64,000 nt of DNA, from NCBI RefSeq assembly GCF_002161065.1, contig NZ_NFLV01000005.1, forward strand, positions 62,001-126,000. Reading direction: 5' to 3'. The position numbers were made by a program, and so were the translations under genes. The notes beneath the pieces were generated by a model, which saw only the letters and a program-made list of their open reading frames with translations, was not told the DNA's origin and made no database searches. This stretch comes from Eubacterium sp. An11. Its GTDB lineage: Bacteria > Bacillota > Clostridia > Lachnospirales > Lachnospiraceae. Of the stretch, positions 19,294 to 27,252 are shown in pieces; the first letter of the stretch is position 1, and the number at the start of each line of letters is the position of its first letter.

Positions 19294-20685
19294 ATGTACA
19301 AAATAGACTTTCAGACACCTATCCACATCCACTTTATCGGCATCGGAGGCATCAGCATGAGCGGTCTCGCAGAGATCCTCATCGACCGGCATTTCCCGGT
19401 TTCCGGTTCCGATATGAAATCTTCTGAGATCACAGATCACTTAAAACATATCGGCGCGCGCATCGCCATCGGTCAGCGGGCGGAAAACATCACCGACGAC
19501 ATTGACCTGGTAGTATACACCGCCGCCATTCATGAAAACAACGAAGAATTTGCCGCAGCAAAAGCAAAGGGGATCCCGATGATGACCCGTGCCGCTCTTC
19601 TGGGACAGATCATGGATAACTATGCCCGCTCCATCGCCGTGGCCGGCACCCACGGTAAGACAACTACCACTTCCATGCTGGCAGATATTCTGCTTCAGGG
19701 AAGTATGGACCCTACCGTCAGTGTCGGCGGAATGCTCGACCAGATTGGCGGCAACATCCGGGTGGGCCAGTCCGACGTATTTCTTACAGAGGCCTGTGAG
19801 TATACCAACAGTTTCCTGGAATTCCACCCTCTGTACTCCATCATTTTAAATGTGGAAGAAGATCACATGGATTTCTTCAAAGATATCGATGACATCAAAC
19901 ATTCCTTCCACATTTTCGCTTCCCAGACAGCGCCGGACGGACAGATCATCATCAACGGCGACATGGAACACACCGGCGATATCGTGAAAGGCCTTTCCCA
20001 GAAGGTCATTACCTTCGGTATGGGCGCAGAAAACGACTACACCGCGAAGGACATTTCCTATGACCGAGAAGGAAATGGTTCCTATACCCTCGTTGTCCGC
20101 GGAGAGGAACTGGGACATATCAGCCTCAAAGTAAAAGGAGCCCACAATGTTATGAATTCCCTGGCAGCCATCGCCTGCTCCCGGGCCATCGGACTGTCCA
20201 TGGAACAGATCACCAGCGGACTGCTGGCATTTTCCGGCACACACCGCCGCTTTGAGATAAAAGGAAACATCGGAGACGTTATCGTCATCGACGATTACGC
20301 ACATCATCCAACAGAAATCCAGGCGACCCTGAACGCAGCCCGGGAATATCCGCATGATGAACTGTGGGTGGTCTTCCAGCCGCACACTTACAGCAGAACC
20401 AAGGCTTTCCTTCCAAAATTCGCTGAGGTTCTCTCCCAGGCGGACCATGTAATCCTGGCAGATATTTTCGCGGCCAGAGAACCGGACACCGGAATAGTAT
20501 CTTCCATGGACATCGTCAATCTCATGAAAGACACCAGCTGCGATGTACATTATTTTCCGACCTTCGGAGAAATCGAGGACTACCTGCTCTCCCATGTGAA
20601 AGGCCATGACCTTTTGATCACCATGGGCGCCGGAGACGTAGTAAAAATCGGGGAAGAACTGCTGAAGAAAACAGCAGATAAATAG
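19294..20685 (+). CDS. murC: UDP-N-acetylmuramate--L-alanine ligase MurC
   Basis: 463 aa. N-terminal IHFIGIGGISMSGLAEIL nucleotide-binding loop, central ATPase loop GTHGKTTTTS near residue 117, EACEY, a NVEEDHMDFF motif and C-terminal DDYAHHPTEI and FQPHTYSRTK. It adds the first amino acid of the peptidoglycan stem peptide in the cytoplasm. The start at 19294 has CAGAGGT upstream. A CPBP protease follows after 13 bases. Confidence 0.97.
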   Translation: MYKIDFQTPIHIHFIGIGGISMSGLAEILIDRHFPVSGSDMKSSEITDHLKHIGARIAIGQRAENITDDIDLVVYTAAIHENNEEFAAAKAKGIPMMTRAALLGQIMDNYARSIAVAGTHGKTTTTSMLADILLQGSMDPTVSVGGMLDQIGGNIRVGQSDVFLTEACEYTNSFLEFHPLYSIILNVEEDHMDFFKDIDDIKHSFHIFASQTAPDGQIIINGDMEHTGDIVKGLSQKVITFGMGAENDYTAKDISYDREGNGSYTLVVRGEELGHISLKVKGAHNVMNSLAAIACSRAIGLSMEQITSGLLAFSGTHRRFEIKGNIGDVIVIDDYAHHPTEIQATLNAAREYPHDELWVVFQPHTYSRTKAFLPKFAEVLSQADHVILADIFAAREPDTGIVSSMDIVNLMKDTSCDVHYFPTFGEIEDYLLSHVKGHDLLITMGAGDVVKIGEELLKKTADK

Positions 20686-20698
20686 GAGCGCTCTCACC

Positions 20699-21331
20699 AT
20701 GGAACTGATTCTATCCAGTATATCGACATCTATTGCCAATCTCATCATATTCTCCCTGATTCCCTTCCTCTGGTGGTTTTTCCGCCACCGGAAGGAAACC
20801 GGTTTCTTCCGGTGGACAGGCTTCATCCGTCCGCACTTACGGAGCAAATGGTGGGTTCTGATCGTCTTTGCCGTGGTATACTACTTCTTTTATAATTTTG
20901 ATTTCACCCGGCTGGTGGACCCGGACACCCTCGCTTACATTGAGAACAGCTCGGCAGTATCCGCCAACGCCTTCGCGGGCATCGGCGCCGCCGCCATCAT
21001 CCCTGCTCTCATTGAGAACTTCATCGCCAACGGCGTGGCGGAAGAAATCTTGTACCGGGGATTCCTGTGCAAACGTCTCTGCGGAAAGCTGGGAACTATC
21101 GGAGGCATCCTGCTGCAGGCAGTCCTCTTCGGGCTGATGCACAATATTTTATACATGATCGCCGGACTGAACGTGGGACTGTGGTATCACACCCTGACTT
21201 TCGTATTCACAGGCATGGGCGCCCTGCTTTTAGGCTGGCTCAACGAAAAAATCTTCAACGGTTCCATCATCCCAGGGATTCTGCTCCACGGCGCGGGGAA
21301 CTTCATCGCCACCATGCTGGTGGCATTCTAA
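20699..21331 (+). CDS. CPBP-family intramembrane metalloprotease
   Basis: 210 aa with about six hydrophobic segments. The family motifs are intact: EEILYRGF (EExxxR), FGLMHNI (FxxxH) and LLHGAGN (HxxxN-type). These Abi/CaaX-like membrane proteases have roles in bacteriocin immunity or surface-protein processing; the substrate here is unknown. Co-transcribed with murC. Confidence 0.88.
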   Translation: MELILSSISTSIANLIIFSLIPFLWWFFRHRKETGFFRWTGFIRPHLRSKWWVLIVFAVVYYFFYNFDFTRLVDPDTLAYIENSSAVSANAFAGIGAAAIIPALIENFIANGVAEEILYRGFLCKRLCGKLGTIGGILLQAVLFGLMHNILYMIAGLNVGLWYHTLTFVFTGMGALLLGWLNEKIFNGSIIPGILLHGAGNFIATMLVAF

Positions 21332-21420
21332 GACCGCGGCCGACCGCAAAGACAAAGTGCCAACGAAATATATAAATTTATCATGACAACAATACATTCC
21401 GAAATATGTATTTCCTCCTG

Positions 21421-21453
21421 TTTTGACAATCAATATATGATATACTGTCAAAA
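21421..21453. promoter_or_regulatory. Inverted repeat before the lipoprotein gene
   Basis: TTTTGACA (21421-21428) and TGTCAAAA (21446-21453) form a perfect 8-base inverted repeat around an AT-rich 17-base centre that contains TATGATATAC. It lies 18 bases before the lipoprotein start and may be an operator overlapping the promoter. Confidence 0.4.
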
Positions 21454-21470
21454 ACAGGAGGTATTTTTTT

Positions 21471-22001
21471 ATGAAGCAAAAACATTTCTTACTGACAGCT
21501 CTGTTCGCATCCGCCCTCTCCCTGGCCGGCTGCAGCGGTCTCGGCGCCAATGCTTACAATAACGAAAGGAGCATCGCCAGCGACATGAATTCCTATAATC
21601 TGAACAATATTACACAGACCAGCGACGACGGTACCTTTTCCGCACAGGTGGGGAATATGGAAGGGATGGACACCATCTGGATTTATGACGCAGAAAATGA
21701 AACATCCACAGAACTCTCCTACGACATCACTTTATACAGCGGAAAACTGAAACTAACACTGATCTCACCGGATAAAAAGGTGACCACCCTGGTGGAACTG
21801 GATTCCGAAAAAGATGCAGAATACCTCTCCGCTTCTGCACAGGATTCCTCCGCCGGCACTTCCGCATATTCAGCATCCGATACGGTATCCTTCTCCCTGG
21901 AACCAGGCGAAAACCGCATCAAGGTCGTCGCCGGCGAAGACACCCGGTTTGATATGAACCTGTCCATGCCGGAAGGGGAATTTGGGGAGCTGGGGTTTTA
22001 A
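21471..22001 (+). CDS. Small lipoprotein of unknown function
   Basis: 176 aa. Signal peptide with LAGC lipobox (Cys21) predicts an outer-face lipoprotein. The mature part has a beta-rich look (GTFSAQVGNMEGMDTIWIYD, ELSYDITLYSGKLKLTLIS, LEPGENRIKVVAGEDTRFDMNL). The last stretch resembles small carbohydrate-binding-like beta sandwiches, but I do not recognise a family. The start has AGGAGG well placed upstream. Confidence 0.75.
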   Translation: MKQKHFLLTALFASALSLAGCSGLGANAYNNERSIASDMNSYNLNNITQTSDDGTFSAQVGNMEGMDTIWIYDAENETSTELSYDITLYSGKLKLTLISPDKKVTTLVELDSEKDAEYLSASAQDSSAGTSAYSASDTVSFSLEPGENRIKVVAGEDTRFDMNLSMPEGEFGELGF

Positions 22002-22088
22002 ATTTGGATTTGTCGCTTTGAATCTACAGGCTTTAAAATTATCCGGGTATAAATAAACAGACGAGATTTGCGGCTTTATATTTATTAT

Positions 22089-22211
22089 AGAAAAGCGAAT
22101 CAGGGAAGTCTTCTCCTCCACTTCGGCAGGCTGATAACTGGACACCTTTTTATAACAACGAACGACGCCTGCACTCACAGTCGTCGTCGATCTTCCCTGA
22201 TTCGTTTTTCT
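22089..22211 (+). ncRNA. Candidate structured RNA module A, copy 1
   Basis: A 20-base closing stem joins AGAAAAGCGAATCAGGGAAG (22089-22108) to 22192-22211. It encloses a conserved core TCCTCCACTTCGGCAGGCTG and a 3' core GCCTGCACTCACAGTCGTCGTC; GCAGGC (22126-22131) pairs with GCCTGC (22167-22172). Copy 2 at 23085-23213 keeps both cores, but its closing stem has wholly different bases that still pair. Strand is not certain. I cannot name the family. Confidence 0.55.
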
Positions 22212-22410
22212 ATCATTATCACATATGCCGCAAATCCCTGTCTCCTGCATCACCCGGATTATAAACAAAGGCATCTGATTCAAACCGACAGGAAATCTAC
22301 CTGTATGGCTTGCTCTGCAGGTGCATGCCAGACAGACACGACCGTAAATTTTGATATCCGCTGATTCGTCTGCAGCCATAACCTGCTGTTTTGTCAACGT
22401 AGCACAGGAT

Positions 22411-22618
22411 TTTTGCAAAGGTGGAACAGAGGCCTTTCAACAGGTAAATGACGTTTTGGACACATACGGCTTTCGACCGCGAGCTGTGAAGGAGGACTGG
22501 GAAAGATATTTCACAAGGATATCCCTGGTCAGTCCGACTGAGGGCCGAGACGGACGAATCCGTATGTGCCCTTACGTCATTGTCTGTCTGAGCAGATAGC
22601 TGTTACCACCTTTACAAA
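22411..22618 (+). ncRNA. Candidate structured RNA module B, copy 1
   Basis: About 200 bases closed by AAAGGTGGAACAG (22417-22429) with CTGTTACCACCTTT (22600-22613). Inside, AATGACGT pairs with ACGTCATT, CACATACGG (22461-22469) with CCGTATGTG (22560-22568), and GGACTG with CAGTCC (22530-22535). Copy 2 has AAAGATGG/CCATCTTT in the closing stem, a compensatory change. A 3' core of about 40 bases (GGTCAGTCCGACTGA... to CCGTATGTG) is nearly identical in both. The length and wide conservation would suit a known Firmicutes RNA such as the raiA motif, but I cannot confirm that. Confidence 0.55.
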
Positions 22619-22640
22619 TCTCAATTTCTGACCTCCCGTT

Positions 22641-23014
22641 TTATCCACAATATTTCTCATAATTCCAAAATATCTGACACTTTATCCACGGTTTTATTGT
22701 GTACAGTCTCTTTCTGTATATAAAATTATCCACTGTTTTTTGGCTTTCAAAAAGTTATCCACATTATCCACAGGAAGGATTTTACAATTTTCGTGTTTTT
22801 TCAACATATCCCCACACTGTATACATTTTGTCCACATTCATTTCCTTAAGTTTTACCCCTATATCTTGCAATTTTTACCCGTTTTTTCCCGGTAAACACC
22901 CCTAAATGCTGGTCAACCCCCAATTTATCCACAAAGTTATCCACATTATCCACAATTTCCTACTTCTTCACTTACTCACAGGATATCCCCGGGTTATCCA
23001 CAATTTTATCCACA
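22641..23014 (+). other. DnaA-box cluster (possible origin or DnaA-titration site)
   Basis: Eight perfect TTATCCACA boxes start at 22641, 22755, 22764, 22925, 22937, 22946, 22994 and 23006; TTATCCACG (22682) and TTATCCACT (22726) add two near matches. All are in the same orientation, several directly abutting (22755/22764 and 22937/22946). There is no protein gene here. dnaD and dnaI follow. It could be oriC itself, a secondary unwinding region, or a regulatory DnaA-binding cluster; dnaA and dnaN are not in the window. Confidence 0.85.
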
Positions 23015-23084
23015 AAACACGTGTTTTTTCCACCAAAATGGGGAATTTGTAAATCTCTTCGCAGAACACAGACTGTTGCTTTAC

Positions 23085-23213
23085 AGAAGATAAACCATTG
23101 ATATAAGTTTTCCTCCTCCACTTCGGCAGGCTGGTATGTTGTAATCTTTCAATAAAACAATCAGATGCCTGCGCTCACAGTCGTCGTCAAACTATAGCAA
23201 TGGCTTATCTTCT
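23085..23213 (+). ncRNA. Candidate structured RNA module A, copy 2
   Basis: Closing stem 23085-23110 (AGAAGATAAACCATTG..) with 23189-23213 (..CAATGGCTTATCTTCT), about 25 paired bases. The core TCCTCCACTTCGGCAGGCTG and the 3' core GCCTGCGCTCACAGTCGTCGTC are shared with copy 1, while stem sequences and the 47-base loop differ. Same orientation as copy 1. Confidence 0.55.
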
Positions 23214-23320
23214 CCAAATGTAGTCTATGTGCATAGAGATTTGCAGGAATCCCGGCTACTCTGAAAAAGCCATAGGGTTTTGCGGCAGTTTTTATCTTCT
23301 GGCCTGGCAAAGCGCACAGG

Positions 23321-23534
23321 GTTTTACAAAGATGGAACAGGGTGGCTTTCTAATAGACAAATGGCATTTTAGACACATACGGACTTCGGCCGCGAGCTGT
23401 GAGGGAGGACTGACGGAAGAATCTGATACTACTACTCCCCCTGGTCAGTCCGACTGAAGGCCGAGACGGACGAACCCGTATGTGTTCTTACGTCATTGTC
23501 TGTTCAATCAGAAAACTGTTTCCATCTTTACAAT
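23321..23534 (+). ncRNA. Candidate structured RNA module B, copy 2
   Basis: Closing stem AAAGATGGAACAG (23328-23340) with CTGTTTCCATCTTT (23516-23529); inner CACATACGG (23374-23382) with CCGTATGTG (23476-23484). The GCACAGG-TTTT lead-in seen before copy 1 is also present. The region ends about 150 bases before dnaD, so the dnaD transcript could start after it or include it. Confidence 0.55.
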
Positions 23535-23688
23535 TCCCCTATTCCTGTGTCTGACCAGACAGCCGCTCACACAAAACTCCTGTATTTTTTCGCCCGAATA
23601 TGCTATGATTATAATCCATAACAAGTCTGTAAACCACGACGCATAGGAAGTAAATGAATGTGCAACCATATAAAAGAGGGTGAAGACC

Positions 23689-24816
23689 ATGGATAAAATT
23701 ATACTGAAAAATACACTGCATCACACGACTACCATACTTCCCAACGAATTTATAGACCACTATATGATAAAAGCCGACGGTGAATATGTAAAAATATATC
23801 TGCTGATTCTCCGGCTGATGAATCAGAACCTGCCTGTTCAGATCGATCAGCTGGCGGATACGCTGGAACTTACACAGAAGGATATTATCCGGGCGTTAAA
23901 GTACTGGGAGAAAGAAGGGCTTCTGGAGCTGGAGGATTCTTCCGCGGCGAAAGCGCAGAATGAACAGCCAGCAGGACAAGAGATGCTGGCCGGGCAGCAG
24001 GCAGGGCAGACGGCCGGAGAGGCAGGTCAGGGCAGACAGGCCGGACAGACGGATTCGATGGCGGGCGGCGGTGTTTCCTATCCCACACTGCCGCAGGTGC
24101 CGGAAAAGAAGAGCCGCAATATGTCGGAGATGGAGAAGTCCATCAAGGGCACGGATCTGGAGCAGACTCTGTATATGGCAGAGACGTATCTGGGGCGGCC
24201 GCTGTCTGCGTCTGAGCTCAACAGTTTCTGCTATATCAATGATTCCCTTCACTTTTCCTCGGATCTGCTGGAGTATCTCATCGAGTACTGTATCAGCCGC
24301 GGAAAAAAGAGTGTGCGCTATATGGAAAGCGTAGCCATCAATTGGTTTCAGCAGGGCATTGACACCATCAAAAAGGCTAAGGAAGAGTCCAGTCAGTATA
24401 CCCAGAACGTTTTCCCGGTCATGAAGGCTTTCGGTATCAACCGGAATCCCGGACCGGCGGAGCTTGATTATATAAAGAAGTGGAACGCGCTGGGATTTGA
24501 GACTGATATTATCATTGAGGCCTGCAACCGGACTCTTCTTGCCACCCATCAGGCGAGTTTTCCATATGCCAACCGTATATTAGATGACTGGAAGAAGGCG
24601 GGCGTCCGCAACGTGGCCGACATCCGCTCCCTGGATCAGAAGTTCCATGCGGCTGCGCAGACGGACGGCGCTCCGGAGAAGTCTTCCGGCCGCCAGAACC
24701 GCCAGGCGCAGCAGAACTACAACCGGAATTCTTCCAACGCTTTTCACAATTTCGAGCAGCGCACCTACGATTACGATGACCTGGAATCCCGCCTGCTGGA
24801 GAAAAACAGGAGGTAA
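23689..24816 (+). CDS. DnaD-domain replication initiation protein
   Basis: 375 aa from the ATG at 23689, with GAGGGTG six bases upstream (a GTG at 23680 lies in that site). The N-terminal winged-helix-like part (residues 15-85) is followed by a Gln/Ala/Gly-rich linker (about 90-130) and two DnaD/DnaB2-type C-terminal domains; the last ends in the YxxxIxxxW motif as YANRILDDWKKAGV. DnaD proteins bind and remodel origin DNA and help load the helicase. dnaI follows after 3 bases, and the DnaA-box cluster lies just upstream. Confidence 0.9.
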   Translation: MDKIILKNTLHHTTTILPNEFIDHYMIKADGEYVKIYLLILRLMNQNLPVQIDQLADTLELTQKDIIRALKYWEKEGLLELEDSSAAKAQNEQPAGQEMLAGQQAGQTAGEAGQGRQAGQTDSMAGGGVSYPTLPQVPEKKSRNMSEMEKSIKGTDLEQTLYMAETYLGRPLSASELNSFCYINDSLHFSSDLLEYLIEYCISRGKKSVRYMESVAINWFQQGIDTIKKAKEESSQYTQNVFPVMKAFGINRNPGPAELDYIKKWNALGFETDIIIEACNRTLLATHQASFPYANRILDDWKKAGVRNVADIRSLDQKFHAAAQTDGAPEKSSGRQNRQAQQNYNRNSSNAFHNFEQRTYDYDDLESRLLEKNRR

Positions 24817-24819
24817 ACC

Positions 24820-25812
24820 ATGGCACTTTCACAGACACAGTATCAGGAAATTATGGATTCCTACGCACGCATCCGTCACGCCAATCAGATGGAGCATCAG
24901 AGGCGCAAAGAAGAGATTTACGATGCTGTCCCGGAAATCCGCATGATTGATGAAAAGATTGCTCATATTTCCATCTCAGCGGCCAAATATCAGCTCTTTC
25001 ATCCGGATACGGACGGACGTGCTTCTCTTCGGTCTGAAATTTATGAGCTGTCTATGGAAAAAGTGAATCTGCTGGCAGTGCACCATTATCCCACCGACTA
25101 TCTGGATGATATCTATGACTGTCCTGACTGTCAGGACACCGGCTATGTGGGTTCTGAAAAATGTCACTGCTTTCAGCAGCATATTCTGGATATTCTTTAT
25201 GACCAGTCCAATCTCCGGGAACTGATCCGCACAGAGAATTTTGACAATTTCCGGCTGGATTATTATTCCGATCGTCCGGGTACGGGCAGCAGCCTGTCAC
25301 CCCGGGAGAATATGCGGGAAATCCTCGCCCGGTGCCGCCGGTTCACGGACACCTTTGACAGCGTGCCGGGAGATAACCTTCTGATCTCCGGCAATACCGG
25401 TGTCGGAAAGACATTTCTTGCCAACTGCATTGCGGCGGAGATCCTCAAAAAAGGCAGAAGCGTCATTTATATGACTGCCCACCAGTTCTTCTCTGAGCTG
25501 GCCGACTATACATTTCGCCGGAACCAGGGCAATTCCGACACACTGTCTTTTCTTTTACACTGTGACCTGCTGATTATCGATGATCTGGGAACGGAACTCA
25601 ATAACGGGTTCATTAATTCACAGCTTTTTCTGTGTATCAATGAACGGATTCTCCATAAAAAATCTACCATAATCAGCACAAATTTATCCCTGAAACAGCT
25701 CAGTCAAACTTACACGGAGAGAATTTCTTCCCGATTTATTGAATCTTATGAATATTTTCACATTTACGGGGAGGATATTCGCATCAAAAAGGCTGTTTCT
25801 TCTCTTGACTAA
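24820..25812 (+). CDS. DnaI/DnaC-type replicative helicase loader
   Basis: 330 aa. N-terminal zinc-binding candidate CPDCQDTGYVGSEKCHC near residue 101, then an AAA+ ATPase with Walker A GNTGVGKTF near 190, Walker B LLIIDDLGTE and an SSRFIE arginine-finger region. It loads the replicative helicase at the origin with DnaD. AGGAGG precedes the start. Adjacency to dnaD and to the DnaA boxes supports a replication-initiation locus. Confidence 0.93.
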   Translation: MALSQTQYQEIMDSYARIRHANQMEHQRRKEEIYDAVPEIRMIDEKIAHISISAAKYQLFHPDTDGRASLRSEIYELSMEKVNLLAVHHYPTDYLDDIYDCPDCQDTGYVGSEKCHCFQQHILDILYDQSNLRELIRTENFDNFRLDYYSDRPGTGSSLSPRENMREILARCRRFTDTFDSVPGDNLLISGNTGVGKTFLANCIAAEILKKGRSVIYMTAHQFFSELADYTFRRNQGNSDTLSFLLHCDLLIIDDLGTELNNGFINSQLFLCINERILHKKSTIISTNLSLKQLSQTYTERISSRFIESYEYFHIYGEDIRIKKAVSSLD

Positions 25813-25886
25813 TCAGCCGGGATAATGTTATAAACGTTATGGCTGTTAATTGCATTTACCAAGATAAGATAAAAAGGAGACTATTT

Positions 25887-27083
25887 ATGAAGCCAGATGA
25901 TAGCAAGTTTTCAACTGTCCCTGTAGGAAGACTCGGAATTATCGTACATCCAAGCTGTAAAGAGCTTTGCGATAAGATTGACCAGTACATTGTGAATTGG
26001 CGCAGAGAGCGCAACCATAACCATAAAGGCAATGTTGTGTTCAAAGATTATGAGAAAGATTCGTTCATTATTCCTTCCACCTGCGCCCGCTTCGGAACAG
26101 GCGAGGCCAAAGCTCTGATTTCCGATTCTGTCAGAGGCACCGATTTATATATTATTGCCGATGTGCTGAATTACAGTCTGGAATACACGGTCTGCGGACA
26201 TAAGAATCATATGTCCCCGGATGACATTTATGCCGATGTAAAGCGTCTCATCGCCGCTGCTTCCGGCAAGCCGAAGAGCATCACCGTTATCCTTCCTTTC
26301 CTGTATGAGAGCCGTCAGCATAAGAGAAGCTCCAGAGAGTCTCTGGACTGCGCTTTTGCACTGCAGGAGCTGGCAAGCATGGGCGTGGACAATGTCCTTA
26401 CTTTCGACGCTCACGACCCTAGAGTGCAGAACGCGATCCCATTAAAAGGTTTTGATAATATCATGCCGACTTATCAGTTTATAAAAGCTCTTCTTCGCTC
26501 CACCAACGACCTGGAAATCGATCCGGATCACATGATGATCATCAGCCCGGACGAAGGCGCTATGCAGAGAGCTATGTACTTCGCCAACATGCTTGGAGTT
26601 AATATCGGTATGTTCTACAAACGTCGTGATTATTCCGTAGTGATCGACGGACGGAACCCGATCGTCGCCCACGAATATCTGGGAGACTCCGTGGAGGGCA
26701 AAGACGTGATGATCATTGACGATATGATTTCATCCGGAGAGAGTATGCTTGACGTGGCACGGGAGCTGAAACGAAGAAATGCAAGAAGAGTTTTCTGTAT
26801 TTCTACTTTTGGTATGTTCACCAACGGTCTCGCATCCTTCGATAAAGCTTACGAAGAGGGACTGATTTATAAGGTCATCACCACCAACTGCACCTATCAG
26901 ACACCAGAACTTCTGGAACGTCCATGGTACGTAAGCTGTGATGTAGCCAAATATATCGCTCTGCTCATTGATTCTCTGAATCATGAGGCTTCCATCAGCG
27001 CTCTGCTTGATCCGCATGACCGTATCAAGAATCGTCTTGCAGAGTACGAACTGACACACACGATCAAAGAAGATAACAACTGA
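25887..27083 (+). CDS. prs: Ribose-phosphate pyrophosphokinase
   Basis: 398 aa from the ATG at 25887 with AAAAGGAG upstream; a longer frame to 25839 lacks a ribosome site. It makes PRPP for nucleotide, His and Trp synthesis. Motifs: FLYESRQHKRSSRESLDC, the TFDAHDPRVQ metal loop and PRPP-binding VMIIDDMISSGES near residue 274. It is about 80 residues longer than class I enzymes, a form I associate with Clostridia. Confidence 0.92.
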   Translation: MKPDDSKFSTVPVGRLGIIVHPSCKELCDKIDQYIVNWRRERNHNHKGNVVFKDYEKDSFIIPSTCARFGTGEAKALISDSVRGTDLYIIADVLNYSLEYTVCGHKNHMSPDDIYADVKRLIAAASGKPKSITVILPFLYESRQHKRSSRESLDCAFALQELASMGVDNVLTFDAHDPRVQNAIPLKGFDNIMPTYQFIKALLRSTNDLEIDPDHMMIISPDEGAMQRAMYFANMLGVNIGMFYKRRDYSVVIDGRNPIVAHEYLGDSVEGKDVMIIDDMISSGESMLDVARELKRRNARRVFCISTFGMFTNGLASFDKAYEEGLIYKVITTNCTYQTPELLERPWYVSCDVAKYIALLIDSLNHEASISALLDPHDRIKNRLAEYELTHTIKEDNN

Positions 27084-27125
27084 TCACTGTTTTCATTCAT
27101 CACTGTTTCAGCAGGATAAAAGACG

Positions 27126-27159
27126 AAAACCGGCACATAAGACCATGTGCCGGTTTTTT
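27126..27159 (+). terminator. Terminator after prs
   Basis: AAAACCGGCACAT pairs with ATGTGCCGGTTTT and runs into TTTTTTG. Nearly symmetrical, so it may also serve the convergent PBP gene. Confidence 0.9.
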
Positions 27160-27252
27160 GCTGTCTGAATTTTCGATATCTGATATTTAAAACGGTATCG
27201 TCAAAACATCCGTATTGATGATTGAACAATCGCGTGGTTGAATGGACTGCGC

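Noticed and set aside
21423-21446. TTGACA followed by TATACT as a promoter for the lipoprotein gene
   Set aside because: The spacer is only 12 bases; the bases fit better as an inverted repeat.
22641-23014. A firm oriC annotation
   Set aside because: dnaA/dnaN are absent from the window and gene orientation does not flip cleanly here; kept as a DnaA-box cluster.
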